This document shows, one piece after another, positions 55,259-63,426 of a stretch of DNA of 64,000 nucleotides (position 1 is the first letter of the stretch; each line of letters starts with the position of its first letter). The position numbers and the translations under genes were made by a program. The stretch spans positions 3,612,088 through 3,676,087 of the forward strand of contig NZ_CP036268.1 of assembly GCF_007744515.1 (NCBI RefSeq), written 5' to 3'. The DNA comes from Stratiformator vulcanicus. Lineage in GTDB: Bacteria; Planctomycetota; Planctomycetia; Planctomycetales; Planctomycetaceae. The notes beneath the pieces are model-generated. The model did no database searches, had not been told where the DNA came from, and saw only the letters and a program-made list of their open reading frames with translations.

Positions 55259-56683
55259 ATGAGCGATTTCCGCACGGAACACGATTCGATGGGCGAGGTC
55301 AAGGTGCCTGCCCAAGCGTATTATGGAGCGCAGACGCAGCGAGCGGTTGAGAACTTCCCGATCTCGGGGGAGGGGTTACCTACCGAACTGATCCGGGCGA
55401 TGGGACTTGTGAAGTTCGCCTGTGCGACCGCGAACCGCGACCTTGGAAAGCTGACCGGCAGCGGCAAGAACCCTCTGACCGACAAGCAAGTCGATGCACT
55501 GCTGAACGCCGCGACGGAAGTAGCCGAGGGGAATCTGGCCGATCAGTTTCCGATCGACATCTACCAGACCGGCTCGGGCACTTCATCGAACATGAACGTG
55601 AACGAGGTCATCTCCGCCCGCGCGACGGAATTGCTTGGCGACGATCGCTTCGCCGAGAACAAGAGCGTGCATCCCAATGACCACGTCAATATGGGGCAGA
55701 GCACCAACGATACATTCCCGACGGCCATTCACGTCGCGGTCGGGCAGGGAATTCAAGACCGATTGCTGCCGGCATTAAAGCAGTTGCACGAAACGCTCTG
55801 TGCAAAAGCCGATGCCTGGGACAAGATTATCAAGATCGGCCGCACGCATTTGGCGGACGCGACGCCGCTGCGACTGGGACAGGAGATCGGCGGATTCGCG
55901 CGCCAGTTGGAATTGTCGGTCGGGCGGGCTGAACGCGCTCTGCAGGCGGTACTGGAACTCCCGGTCGGTGGCACGGCGGTCGGCTCCGGTATCAATACGC
56001 ATCCCGATTTTGGCGCCCTTGTCGCGACTGTCATCGCCAATAAGGCCGGTATTTCATTCGTCGACGCGGTCAATCACTTCGAAGCCAACGCGGAGCGTGA
56101 CGGTCTTGTCGAGTGCCATGCTCTGCTCAAAGCGGTCGCAACGACGCTGTTCAATGTCGCCAACGACATCCGCTGGCTGGGATCCGGGCCGCGCTGCGGA
56201 TTTTACGAAGTGAAGATTCCGTCGAAGCAGCCAGGAAGCTCGATCATGCCGGGGAAGGTCAACCCGGTGATGTGCGAGTCGATGATGCAACTGGCGGCCA
56301 AGGTCATTGGCAACGACACCGCCATCACTGTCGCGGGGGCCGCGGGGGGTAATTTTCAGCTCAACATCATGATGCCGATGATGGGCGCGACAACGCTCGA
56401 ATCGATCCGCCTGCTCGCCAACGGCGTAAAGGCTTTCAACGAACTGTGCATTGCCGATCTGGAGCCAAACGAAGAGGCGTGCGAATCGGCGGTCGAGAAA
56501 TCTCTCTCGATGTGTACCAGCCTCAATCCTCACATCGGCTACGAAAAAGCAGCAGCGTTGGCCAAAGAGGCCTTCAAGACCGGCAAAACGATTCGGGAAC
56601 TCTGCCGCGAGAAGCAGATTCTGCCGGAGGACGTCTTGGAGGAGGCACTCGACCCGATGCGGATGACCGAACCACAGGGATGA
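55259..56683 (+). CDS. fumC: Fumarate hydratase class II
   Basis: A 474-residue iron-independent fumarase of the TCA cycle. It carries the three superfamily regions: SGTSSNMNVNEVISARA, HPNDHVNMGQSTNDTFPTAIHVA and the signature GSSIMPGKVNPVM. Length is normal. ATG at 55259 begins MSDFRTEHDSMGEVKVPAQAYYGAQTQRA, the conserved start of the family. Argininosuccinate lyase and aspartase share the fold, but the N-terminal and NPKVN context favours fumarase. Confidence 0.95.
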   Translation: MSDFRTEHDSMGEVKVPAQAYYGAQTQRAVENFPISGEGLPTELIRAMGLVKFACATANRDLGKLTGSGKNPLTDKQVDALLNAATEVAEGNLADQFPIDIYQTGSGTSSNMNVNEVISARATELLGDDRFAENKSVHPNDHVNMGQSTNDTFPTAIHVAVGQGIQDRLLPALKQLHETLCAKADAWDKIIKIGRTHLADATPLRLGQEIGGFARQLELSVGRAERALQAVLELPVGGTAVGSGINTHPDFGALVATVIANKAGISFVDAVNHFEANAERDGLVECHALLKAVATTLFNVANDIRWLGSGPRCGFYEVKIPSKQPGSSIMPGKVNPVMCESMMQLAAKVIGNDTAITVAGAAGGNFQLNIMMPMMGATTLESIRLLANGVKAFNELCIADLEPNEEACESAVEKSLSMCTSLNPHIGYEKAAALAKEAFKTGKTIRELCREKQILPEDVLEEALDPMRMTEPQG

Positions 56684-56886
56684 AAGTCGGGAAGGCAAAT
56701 TCGACGTCGAGCAGCAGCCGTCGTCGAAAGGGTCCAATTCAGAAGCTTCGTCGAACCGAAATGCGAAGCCGCTCCCCTATCGTCCACTAGGGGAACCACG
56801 GTGATCCGGCGAAATTACCCTCACACGCGCGACTTAGGCGTGCGACAGATTGGGCCATGACATATACTCGCGAACGCTGATATATC

Positions 56887-56912
56887 GCCCGAAATCATTT
56901 CGGGCTCTTTTT
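56887..56912 (+). terminator. Hairpin with T-run just upstream of the receiver-FHA gene
   Basis: GCCCGAAAT and ATTTCGGGC (56887-56905) form a stem of 7-9 bp, followed by TCTTTTT. It lies 27 bases before the next start and 200 bases after fumC, so it ends the fumC transcript or attenuates the next gene. Confidence 0.8.
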
Positions 56913-56938
56913 CGGGCGCGGGCAACCAGTTGAATTCT

Positions 56939-58525
56939 ATGCAGAATGACCGGTCCCTTCTGGACATCGGCAGCTATAAGACTGTGCTCGTCGTCGACGA
57001 GCCCGGCAACGCGAAGATGCTACGCAGCGCCTTGGAGGCGGAAGGTTTCGAGCCGATCATCGCCACGAACGCCGGCGAAGCCCGCGTGCTGACGCGTACG
57101 CGTGAGCCGGCCTTTATCGTGACGGAGCTCGTCCTGCCACGGGAAACCGGCTTCGAGTTGTGCGCCTACCTGAAGGATAAGAACGACACGCTCCCGATTA
57201 TCATTTTGACGGAAGTCGACCTCGACGCCGCACGCAACCTTTCGATCTGGTGCGGTGCGGATGCCTATTTGACGAAGCCGACCGACGGGAAGACGATCGC
57301 CGCGACGCTGCACGAAATCGCCACAATCATGGCGCTTCGCGTGCGGAAAAAGACGAACGTCGAGGGCCGGATCGAATTCAAATGCAATCGCTGCGGCCAG
57401 CAACTGTCGGTCAAGCCGGACAATGCGGGTCGGATGGTGCAATGCAAGGGCTGCCAACACATGGCCAAAGCCCCGACCATGAGTATGCAGTCGGGCGGCT
57501 ACTGGCGTCAGACAGAAGAGGAAGCTGACGGCGAAGCGGACGACGGCGACGGAGGTGGATCGAAAAACCGCGCTAGTTTCTTCTGTGATCTGTGCGGCCA
57601 CATGCTCGACGTGTTCGACGCGAATGAATCGGGCAAAGTGAAATGTGGCGACTGCGGGAAACAGCACCTCATCCCCCGCTGGATCATTCGTCAGCGAAAG
57701 TTCTTCTTCTCTCGCCCGACGGAAAAACAAACCGAAACCATTTCATTCAATCCCGCCCGGTACGTCACCGTCCGATGTGGAAATTGCCAGACGCACTTCC
57801 AGTTCTTTCCCGACCGCGAAGGTACCAAAGCCACCTGCCCGCATTGCGACACGGTGCAAACGTCGGTCTCGATCAAAGGCTCCCCGCTATCGCGCGCTGC
57901 ACTGACGAGTACCGGGCGAATGTTCGTACTCAAAGACGGCCCGATGAAGGGAAAGCGCTTCCTGGTGCCCGAAGACGGTGAAGTTGTGATAGGCACGGGG
58001 AAGGGCTGCAACCTCCGATTTCCCCCGATGGAAGGACTCGCCGCGAAACACGCGGCCCTCCGGCACGTCAATGGCATGGTCGCGGTTCTTCCGCTAGACG
58101 GTCAGGTGACCATCAATGAAGAAGCCACCGAGCATCGCCACTGGATCAAGCCGGGCGAAAAGCTGGCACTCGGGCCGCTCCACATGAGCCTTTTGGGCAA
58201 TGTCGATCTCTCCGAGAACCAGTTGCTGAAGAAATCGAGCAAGGCGGCGCAAAAGGCCGGTATTGAAGAAACAGGAGGAGCGGACGAATTTTCCGGCAGT
58301 TCGGAGATTGGTGAGCAAGCCGCGAGCATTCTGCAGTTGCATTGGGAGCGATTGCGGAAGAAGCCCGAGCCATCCGATTCAGCTCCGAAAAAGAAACCCG
58401 CCAAAATCGGCCCTGCGGCGAAGGCGCCGGACTTAAACCCTACGGTCGCGCCTCCCGCAGACGCACCGGCGGAGAAATCGAGTAGGGAGGATGGCCCGTC
58501 CCTCGATTCGCTGACCATGCTCTAG
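56939..58525 (+). CDS. Receiver-like domain, three zinc ribbons and FHA-like domain
   Basis: A 528-residue cytoplasmic protein of modular build. Residues ~13-130 form a response-regulator receiver fold; the acidic pair (Asp20/Glu21), Thr91 and Lys113 align with CheY, but the phospho-acceptor Asp57 is replaced by Glu63 (VTELVLPRETG). Three zinc ribbons follow with CxxC pairs at 149/152 + 169/172, 216/219 + 236/239 and 280/283 + 300/303. Residues ~326-420 resemble an FHA domain (VIGTGKGCNLRF, LAAKHAALRH), but the usual Arg and Ser that bind phospho-threonine are Thr and Ala. A disordered basic/Pro tail ends the protein. ATG at 56939 lacks a good ribosome-binding site. Confidence 0.8.
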   Translation: MQNDRSLLDIGSYKTVLVVDEPGNAKMLRSALEAEGFEPIIATNAGEARVLTRTREPAFIVTELVLPRETGFELCAYLKDKNDTLPIIILTEVDLDAARNLSIWCGADAYLTKPTDGKTIAATLHEIATIMALRVRKKTNVEGRIEFKCNRCGQQLSVKPDNAGRMVQCKGCQHMAKAPTMSMQSGGYWRQTEEEADGEADDGDGGGSKNRASFFCDLCGHMLDVFDANESGKVKCGDCGKQHLIPRWIIRQRKFFFSRPTEKQTETISFNPARYVTVRCGNCQTHFQFFPDREGTKATCPHCDTVQTSVSIKGSPLSRAALTSTGRMFVLKDGPMKGKRFLVPEDGEVVIGTGKGCNLRFPPMEGLAAKHAALRHVNGMVAVLPLDGQVTINEEATEHRHWIKPGEKLALGPLHMSLLGNVDLSENQLLKKSSKAAQKAGIEETGGADEFSGSSEIGEQAASILQLHWERLRKKPEPSDSAPKKKPAKIGPAAKAPDLNPTVAPPADAPAEKSSREDGPSLDSLTML

Positions 58526-58527
58526 AA

Positions 58528-58630
58528 GCAGTTTCAATACCAGCCAGAGGCGCAAGCCGATGGTCGATCAACCAGCGATTTTCCCGACGGCTTGCGCCTC
58601 GGGCTGGTATCACAAACGAATTGAAACCGC
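58528..58630. repeat. Nested imperfect inverted repeat after the receiver-FHA gene
   Basis: From outside in, GTTTCAAT pairs with ATTGAAAC, ATACCAGCC with GGCTGGTAT, and AGGCGCAAGCCG with CGGCTTGCGCCT; 2- and 9-base interruptions separate the blocks and the central loop is 28 bases. It starts 3 bases after the stop codon. Confidence 0.8.
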
Positions 58631-58765
58631 TCCTAAAACATCAGCTATCTCGGTGACGGGGCCATTTTGATTGTCGCTGACGATCCAGCAACTTCGGGTC
58701 GGACAAGCGCCGGACGTCACTGTGGACCGTCGCCGTTGGCCGATCCCGACTCGGGCGTTGAGACA

Positions 58766-59332
58766 TCAAAAGGGCAGAAACGAGCCGAAGAATCCGCGGG
58801 CGTTGGCGTCGACTCCTCGCGTGTCCCACACATTTGAACCGGCCCCCAACTGCGCGAGAACATACTCGCCGAACGCGAGTTGGCCGATCGCCACATAACC
58901 TGTCGCGAATTGACCAAGAGCGAAAATTGCTCCCGCAGCGACCTGGCCCGTCGATGCAGCGCCGATCGCTACTTGCCCGAATGCTGCGATGAGGCCAACC
59001 GAGATTTGCCCGACAGAGATCAGCCCGAACGCAAATTGACCCACGGCGATCAGGCCGATCGCGCGGCGGCCGATCGCGACGACACCGCGGGCCGTCGGTG
59101 TGCGTCCCTTCTGATTCTTCCCGACCGCGTAGTGTAGGACCGGCAGACGACCGAGCGTCGCCGTGCTTCGGAATTCTCGGTAAACCAATGCCCCCTGCAG
59201 ACTCATTTCCCGCCAGCGTCCCCAGCGGGTCGACCGTTCATTCCACAGGAACTCGCCCGACTCGATGTCGTCGAGATCGAAGCCGGCCATCATCGCTCCG
59301 GGAATGGCCCATTGATCTTGGTCGTCATGCAT
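58766..59332 (-). CDS. Protein with period-5 Gly-containing repeats
   Basis: A 188-residue protein without signal peptide. Residues ~86-165 consist of about 15 five-residue units of the form A-(I/V/F)-G-(Q/L/x)-(L/I/F/V), for example AIGLI, AVGQF, AFGLI, SVGQI, SVGLI, AIGAA and ATGYV, with a one-residue insertion at two places. Classic pentapeptide proteins use A(D/N)LXX; here Gly replaces the central Leu. The hydrophobic faces could stack as a beta-helix or insert in a membrane. The N-terminal ~80 residues have no recognisable domain. The role is unknown. Confidence 0.7.
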   Translation of the reverse strand: MHDDQDQWAIPGAMMAGFDLDDIESGEFLWNERSTRWGRWREMSLQGALVYREFRSTATLGRLPVLHYAVGKNQKGRTPTARGVVAIGRRAIGLIAVGQFAFGLISVGQISVGLIAAFGQVAIGAASTGQVAAGAIFALGQFATGYVAIGQLAFGEYVLAQLGAGSNVWDTRGVDANARGFFGSFLPF

Positions 59333-59521
59333 TTTCGACCTGCAAACCCATTTGTTGCGAAAGGGCCGTTGCCCGAAATCGACGCCGACTCATAACCCTA
59401 ACGAGCAAGCCACTCAGGCGGTGCAACGATTTCCAACGAATTCGTACGACATTTTTAAAGCCATTGCCCCAACCACCTCGCATATTAAGGGGTGAAGTTA
59501 ACGTCGCCCCAATCGAATTCC

Positions 59522-60562
59522 ATGCGCTACAGAATCCTCAGTCTCGTTCCTTTGCTCGCGTTGCCCCTTCTCGGGGGCGCGAATGATCTTCCCGATGAGA
59601 GAACGTCGCCGTCTGTCTCGGTGGAAATGCGAGAGGCAACCCGCCGCATCGGACGCAGCATCAATCTGGGCAACGCTCTTGAAGCACCCGTTGACGGCGA
59701 GTGGGGCCTGACGATCCGGAAGTCTCACTTGGTAAGCATCCGCGATGCGGGCTTCACCGCAGTGCGAATTCCCGTCCGTTGGTCGGCCCACGTCCGACGA
59801 ACTCCGCGACAGCAGATTGACGAGAAATTTCTCTCCCGTGTCGACTCGGTCATTGATGCCGCTTTGGAGAACGGTCTGGCGGTCATTTTGAACGTTCATC
59901 ACTTCGAGGAGATGTATCGCGATCCGGCTCGGCATGAACCGACTCTACACGCGATTTGGCGACAGTTGGCCGCACATTACAAAACCTATGATGACCGGCT
60001 GATGTTTGAGTTGCTGAACGAGCCGCACGATCGCCTCGACGCACAGACTTGGAACGCCGTCAGCAGTCGTCTCATCCGCACCGTCCGCGAACGCGATTGC
60101 AATCGAATCTTGATCATCGGCCCGGCGCGTTGGAACGATCCCGATTTATTTCCTTCGCTGGAACTCCCGCCGGAAGACCGCCGGCTAATTGCGACCTTTC
60201 ACTATTACAGCCCGTTCGAGTTCACGCACCAAGGTGCCAGTTGGGTCGACGACTCCGAACAATGGATCGGCACGAAATGGAGCACCAACTCTCCGTCAGC
60301 CGCTCAGATCAAACGCGACTTTGCGCAGGTCGCTCAATGGGGAAGTCAGCAAGGACGACCAATTCTGCTCGGCGAGTTCGGTACTCGTAGGCAAGCTGAC
60401 GCTCGATCGCGAATCGCTTGGACGCGGTATGTCCGCCAGATGGCCGAAGAGCACGGGTTTGCCTGGGCCTACTGGGAATTCGGATCGGACGAGTTCGGCA
60501 TCTGTGAACTCCCCGGACTTCGGTGGGATGAAAAGATGCGGGCAGCACTATTGGGCCATTGA
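59522..60562 (+). CDS. Glycoside hydrolase family 5 (cellulase-like), secreted
   Basis: A 346-residue exported glycosidase with signal peptide (~1-21). GH5 features: SINLGNALEAPVDGEWG, GFTAVRIPVRWSAH, NVHHFEE, the acid/base Glu167 in FELLNEPHD, HYYSPFEFTHQG and the nucleophile Glu285 in LLGEFGTRR. The closing WAYWEFGSDEFGICE is typical. It probably cleaves beta-1,4-glucans or mannans. It stands alone, and shares an upstream region with the divergent pentapeptide-like gene. Confidence 0.92.
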   Translation: MRYRILSLVPLLALPLLGGANDLPDERTSPSVSVEMREATRRIGRSINLGNALEAPVDGEWGLTIRKSHLVSIRDAGFTAVRIPVRWSAHVRRTPRQQIDEKFLSRVDSVIDAALENGLAVILNVHHFEEMYRDPARHEPTLHAIWRQLAAHYKTYDDRLMFELLNEPHDRLDAQTWNAVSSRLIRTVRERDCNRILIIGPARWNDPDLFPSLELPPEDRRLIATFHYYSPFEFTHQGASWVDDSEQWIGTKWSTNSPSAAQIKRDFAQVAQWGSQQGRPILLGEFGTRRQADARSRIAWTRYVRQMAEEHGFAWAYWEFGSDEFGICELPGLRWDEKMRAALLGH

Positions 60563-60945
60563 ACCGCCGCGACGTGCCCTTGGGGGCGCGAATCATCAGG
60601 GTCGCGTCGACTCGCGTGCGAACGACAACATTGACTTCGACGGGCTTTGGATCGGTCAGGTAAGCCCTGCGGGGTCTCGAGGAGAAGCGGCGGTTTCTCC
60701 AAACGTCATGATCGCTACCAGCGACCGCTTGCGGAATTCTACAGGCGAAAATGTGGAGGCCGAATCAATGGCGGACGAAGGACCGGACGATGAAAGTTGT
60801 GCACGACGGGAACTGCACTCAACGCACCGTCGGCCGTCTCGCCGGGAGGGTGGGGCGAATCGTGAATCGCCAAGACGCGGGCCGGAGGAGGGCGTCCGTC
60901 GCGATCCAAACCCCCTCAACTTGCAAGATGTAGGAGTCGAGAAGT
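60563..60945. other. 383-base region upstream of the Cys/Pro-repeat gene
   Basis: No supported gene. It must hold the promoter and leader of the next gene, whose ribosome-binding site AGGAG is at 60932-60936. Open frames here are Arg-rich and look spurious. Confidence 0.4.
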
Positions 60946-61419
60946 ATGCGTTTTGCCATCGCTGCGATTGCGATCTTCAGTATGGCCGGCATCAGCGAAG
61001 CCGGTTTCATGTCGAAGTCGCCGAGCTGTGCTTGTCCGTGTGAGCCGACCTGTGCCGCTCCCTGTGAGCCGACCTGTGCTTGCCCGTGCGAGCCGAGCTG
61101 TGCTGCCCCCTGTGAAGAAGCCTGCCCCTGCGAGCCGAGCTGTGCCGCTCCCTGTGAGCCGACATGTGCCTGCCCGTGTGAGCCGAGCTGTGCTGCCCCC
61201 TGTGACGAAGCCTGCCCCTGCGAGCCGAGCTGTGCCGCTCCCTGTGAGCCGACCTGCGCCTGCCCGTGTGAGCCGAGCTGTGCTGCCCCTTGCGACGACG
61301 CTTGCCCCTGCGAGCCGAGCTGTGCCTGCCCGACCGCCAAGAAAGACAATGTCTTTCAACAGCTCTGGAAGGCTGAGCAGCGCAAGAACAAGTGGCTCAT
61401 GGACACTCTCGTTCGCTAG
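60946..61419 (+). CDS. Secreted Cys/Pro-rich repeat protein
   Basis: A 157-residue exported protein with signal peptide (~1-19, ending SEA). Residues 28-128 contain 32 cysteines in units CEPSCAAP, CEPTCACP and CEEACP-like, arranged as a 30-residue tandem repeat present three times (40-69, 70-99, 100-129). The last ~27 residues are charged and helical (NVFQQLWKAEQRKNKWLMDTL). It is rich in Cys, Pro, Glu, Ala and Thr. Older wall analyses reported cystine- and proline-rich protein envelopes in planctomycetes, so a disulfide-linked envelope protein is a reasonable guess; metal binding is another. AGGAG precedes the ATG by nine bases. Confidence 0.85.
   Translation: MRFAIAAIAIFSMAGISEAGFMSKSPSCACPCEPTCAAPCEPTCACPCEPSCAAPCEEACPCEPSCAAPCEPTCACPCEPSCAAPCDEACPCEPSCAAPCEPTCACPCEPSCAAPCDDACPCEPSCACPTAKKDNVFQQLWKAEQRKNKWLMDTLVR
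61063..61332 (+). repeat. 90-bp coding tandem repeat, three copies
   Basis: Three 90-bp units, each encoding a 30-residue Cys/Pro block, differ only at a few bases (for example GAAGAAGCC, GACGAAGCC and GACGACGCT). Near-identity of the DNA suggests recent expansion or ongoing homogenisation. Confidence 0.85.
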
Positions 61420-61624
61420 TCGAACGGGAACCTGAGTCGTCTGCTGAACTCCGAAGTGCCGCAATTCGTGGTGAAACCTGCCTGACACGTCCGCCGTCCG
61501 ATCGGTCCATCCGACGGCGGGCGACAGGCCGGACGAACGGCGGCAACCGAGATCGACGAGGACATCGCGGGAACGAACGTCTGGTCGATCTCTCGCGTCC
61601 GAATTCTCTCCCGGACAGCGCACT

Positions 61625-61660
61625 AACCCTCGGCGGAACCTTCCGCCGAGGGTTTTCTTA
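61625..61660 (+). terminator. Strong terminator after the Cys/Pro-repeat gene
   Basis: AACCCTCGGCGGAA and TTCCGCCGAGGGTT are perfect complements (14 bp) with a 2-base spacer, followed by TTCTTA. It lies about 205 bases after the stop. Confidence 0.85.
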
Positions 61661-61696
61661 TTTGCGCATTGATCTTCACGGGACATCGAAAACGAA

Positions 61697-61728
61697 AAAA
61701 GCCCACGGGTCGCAACCCGTAGGCTTTT
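61697..61728 (-). terminator. Terminator of ahcY
   Basis: On the minus strand a stem of 14 positions with one mismatch (AAAAGCCTACGGGT with ACCCGTGGGCTTTT) is followed by a T-run. It starts 27 bases after the ahcY stop. Confidence 0.85.
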
Positions 61729-61754
61729 CGTATGACTCGTTGAGTCTCTGCGTC

Positions 61755-63083
61755 TTAGTACCGGTAGTAGTCCGGCTTGAAAGGACCATCGACCGGAACG
61801 TCGAGGTAATCGGCTTGTTCCTGCGTCAGCTTGGTCAGCTTCACGCCGATCTTCTCGAGGTGCAGGGCCGCAACTTCTTCGTCGAGCTTTTTCGGCAGGA
61901 CGTAGACCTGCTTTTGATACTTGTCTTCGTTTTCCCAAAGTTCCATTTGGGCAACGACCTGGTTCGTAAAGCTGTTCGACATCACGAACGACGGGTGGCC
62001 GGTCGCGCAGCCGAGGTTCACCAGCCGACCTTCGGCGAGAATCAAAATGGCCTTGCCGTCCGGATAAATATACTTGTCGACCGGACCGCCGACATCGGAG
62101 TCCTGCTTGACCCGGATCTTTTCGATGTCTTCTCGTTTATTCAGGTAAGCGACCTGAATCTCGTTGTCAAAGTGACCGATGTTGCACACGATCGCGTTGT
62201 GCTTCATCTCGTCCATATGATCTCCACAGATCACGTCGACGCAGCCGGTCGTCGTGACGAAGATATCGCCACGCGGCGCGGCTTCTTCCATCGGCAAGAC
62301 CTGAAAGCCTTCCATCGCAGCCTGCAGGGCACAAATGGGATCGACTTCGGTCACGACCACTCGGGCACCGAGCCCGTCCATTGCATCGGCGCAGCCTTTC
62401 CCGACGTCGCCGTAGCCGCAAACGACAACCTCTTTGCCGGCGATCATAATATCGGTGGCTCGCTTGATGCCGTCGGCCAGCGATTCGCGACAACCGTAAA
62501 GGTTGTCGAACTTGCTCTTGGTCACCGAGTCGTTGACGTTGATGGCCGGGCAGCCGAGCTTGCCCTGCTTGCTCATCGCATGCAGGCGATGCACACCGGT
62601 CGTCGTTTCTTCAGTGATTCCCTTAATCCTTTCGAGAAGCTCCGGGTACTTCTCGTGGACCATCACGGTGAGGTCGCCGCCGTCGTCCAGGATCATGTTG
62701 AGCGGCTGACCATCGGGCCAGAAGATCGTCTGCTCAATGCACCAGTCGAACTCCTCTTCGTTCATGCCCTTCCAGGCAAAAACGGGAATGTCCTCAGCGG
62801 CCATCGCCGCCGCGGCTGAGTCCTGCGTCGAAAAGATATTGCAGCTCGACCAACGGACTTCGGCCCCCAGTTCGATCAGCGTTTCAATCAGAACGGCGGT
62901 TTGAACCGTCATGTGCAGGCAGCCGGCGATCCGGGCACCTTTGAGCGGCTTTGACTCGCCATACTTCTCGCGGAGTGCCATCAGGCCGGGCATTTCCACC
63001 TCAGCGAGCTCAATCTCTTTTCGGCCGAGTTCGGCCAGGGCCAAATCCTTGACCTTGTAGGGAAGCGCGGCTGTCGCAGACAT
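61755..63083 (-). CDS. ahcY: S-adenosylhomocysteine hydrolase
   Basis: A 442-residue NAD-dependent enzyme that splits S-adenosylhomocysteine to adenosine and homocysteine. Clear features are [35 protein letters not shown], the NAD loop [33 protein letters not shown] and the C-terminal KPDYYRY that contacts the cofactor. The start ATG at 63083 is supported by GAGG 9-13 bases upstream. It lies divergently from metF, which remakes the methyl donor for homocysteine; together they are two arms of the methyl cycle. Confidence 0.96.
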   Translation of the reverse strand: MSATAALPYKVKDLALAELGRKEIELAEVEMPGLMALREKYGESKPLKGARIAGCLHMTVQTAVLIETLIELGAEVRWSSCNIFSTQDSAAAAMAAEDIPVFAWKGMNEEEFDWCIEQTIFWPDGQPLNMILDDGGDLTVMVHEKYPELLERIKGITEETTTGVHRLHAMSKQGKLGCPAINVNDSVTKSKFDNLYGCRESLADGIKRATDIMIAGKEVVVCGYGDVGKGCADAMDGLGARVVVTEVDPICALQAAMEGFQVLPMEEAAPRGDIFVTTTGCVDVICGDHMDEMKHNAIVCNIGHFDNEIQVAYLNKREDIEKIRVKQDSDVGGPVDKYIYPDGKAILILAEGRLVNLGCATGHPSFVMSNSFTNQVVAQMELWENEDKYQKQVYVLPKKLDEEVAALHLEKIGVKLTKLTQEQADYLDVPVDGPFKPDYYRY

Positions 63084-63426
63084 GAAAACGAATTCCTCTG
63101 AAAATTTGGCAGGGGTGCAGACGGGTTGCGTTCAACACCGTCACGGCTACGGTAGGGTAGAAGGTTCACCCCGATGCGGCAACTTAGATAGAAATTATCG
63201 ATCACTATTGCGAGTCAAATTGTTACTCTGTCATGGGCGTCTGACAGACGTATGATGCAGAACGGGTTGCCACCAATCGAGAGTGTCTCGCCGCGATCAG
63301 ATTGGATTTCTTCGCTCTCAGATCATGGCGGCAGACCTGCCTGTAACGACCTGCCACACGATGGAACTGGCAGTACGCCGGAATCAGAATTTCGACTGAA
63401 TTTCAGAATTCGACGAGAGAAACGGA
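63084..63426. promoter_or_regulatory. Shared control region of ahcY and metF
   Basis: This 343-base divergent region contains a 13-base palindrome CGTCTGACAGACG at 63238-63250 and two ACCTGCC copies (63337 and 63349). No SAM or SAH riboswitch consensus was recognised. The palindrome is a candidate operator only. Confidence 0.4.

Noticed and set aside
61063..61332. CRISPR-like array
   Set aside because: The repeats are in frame, contiguous without unique spacers, and encode the Cys/Pro repeat protein.
63084..63200. SAH riboswitch before ahcY
   Set aside because: The conserved core of the class could not be found in the leader.
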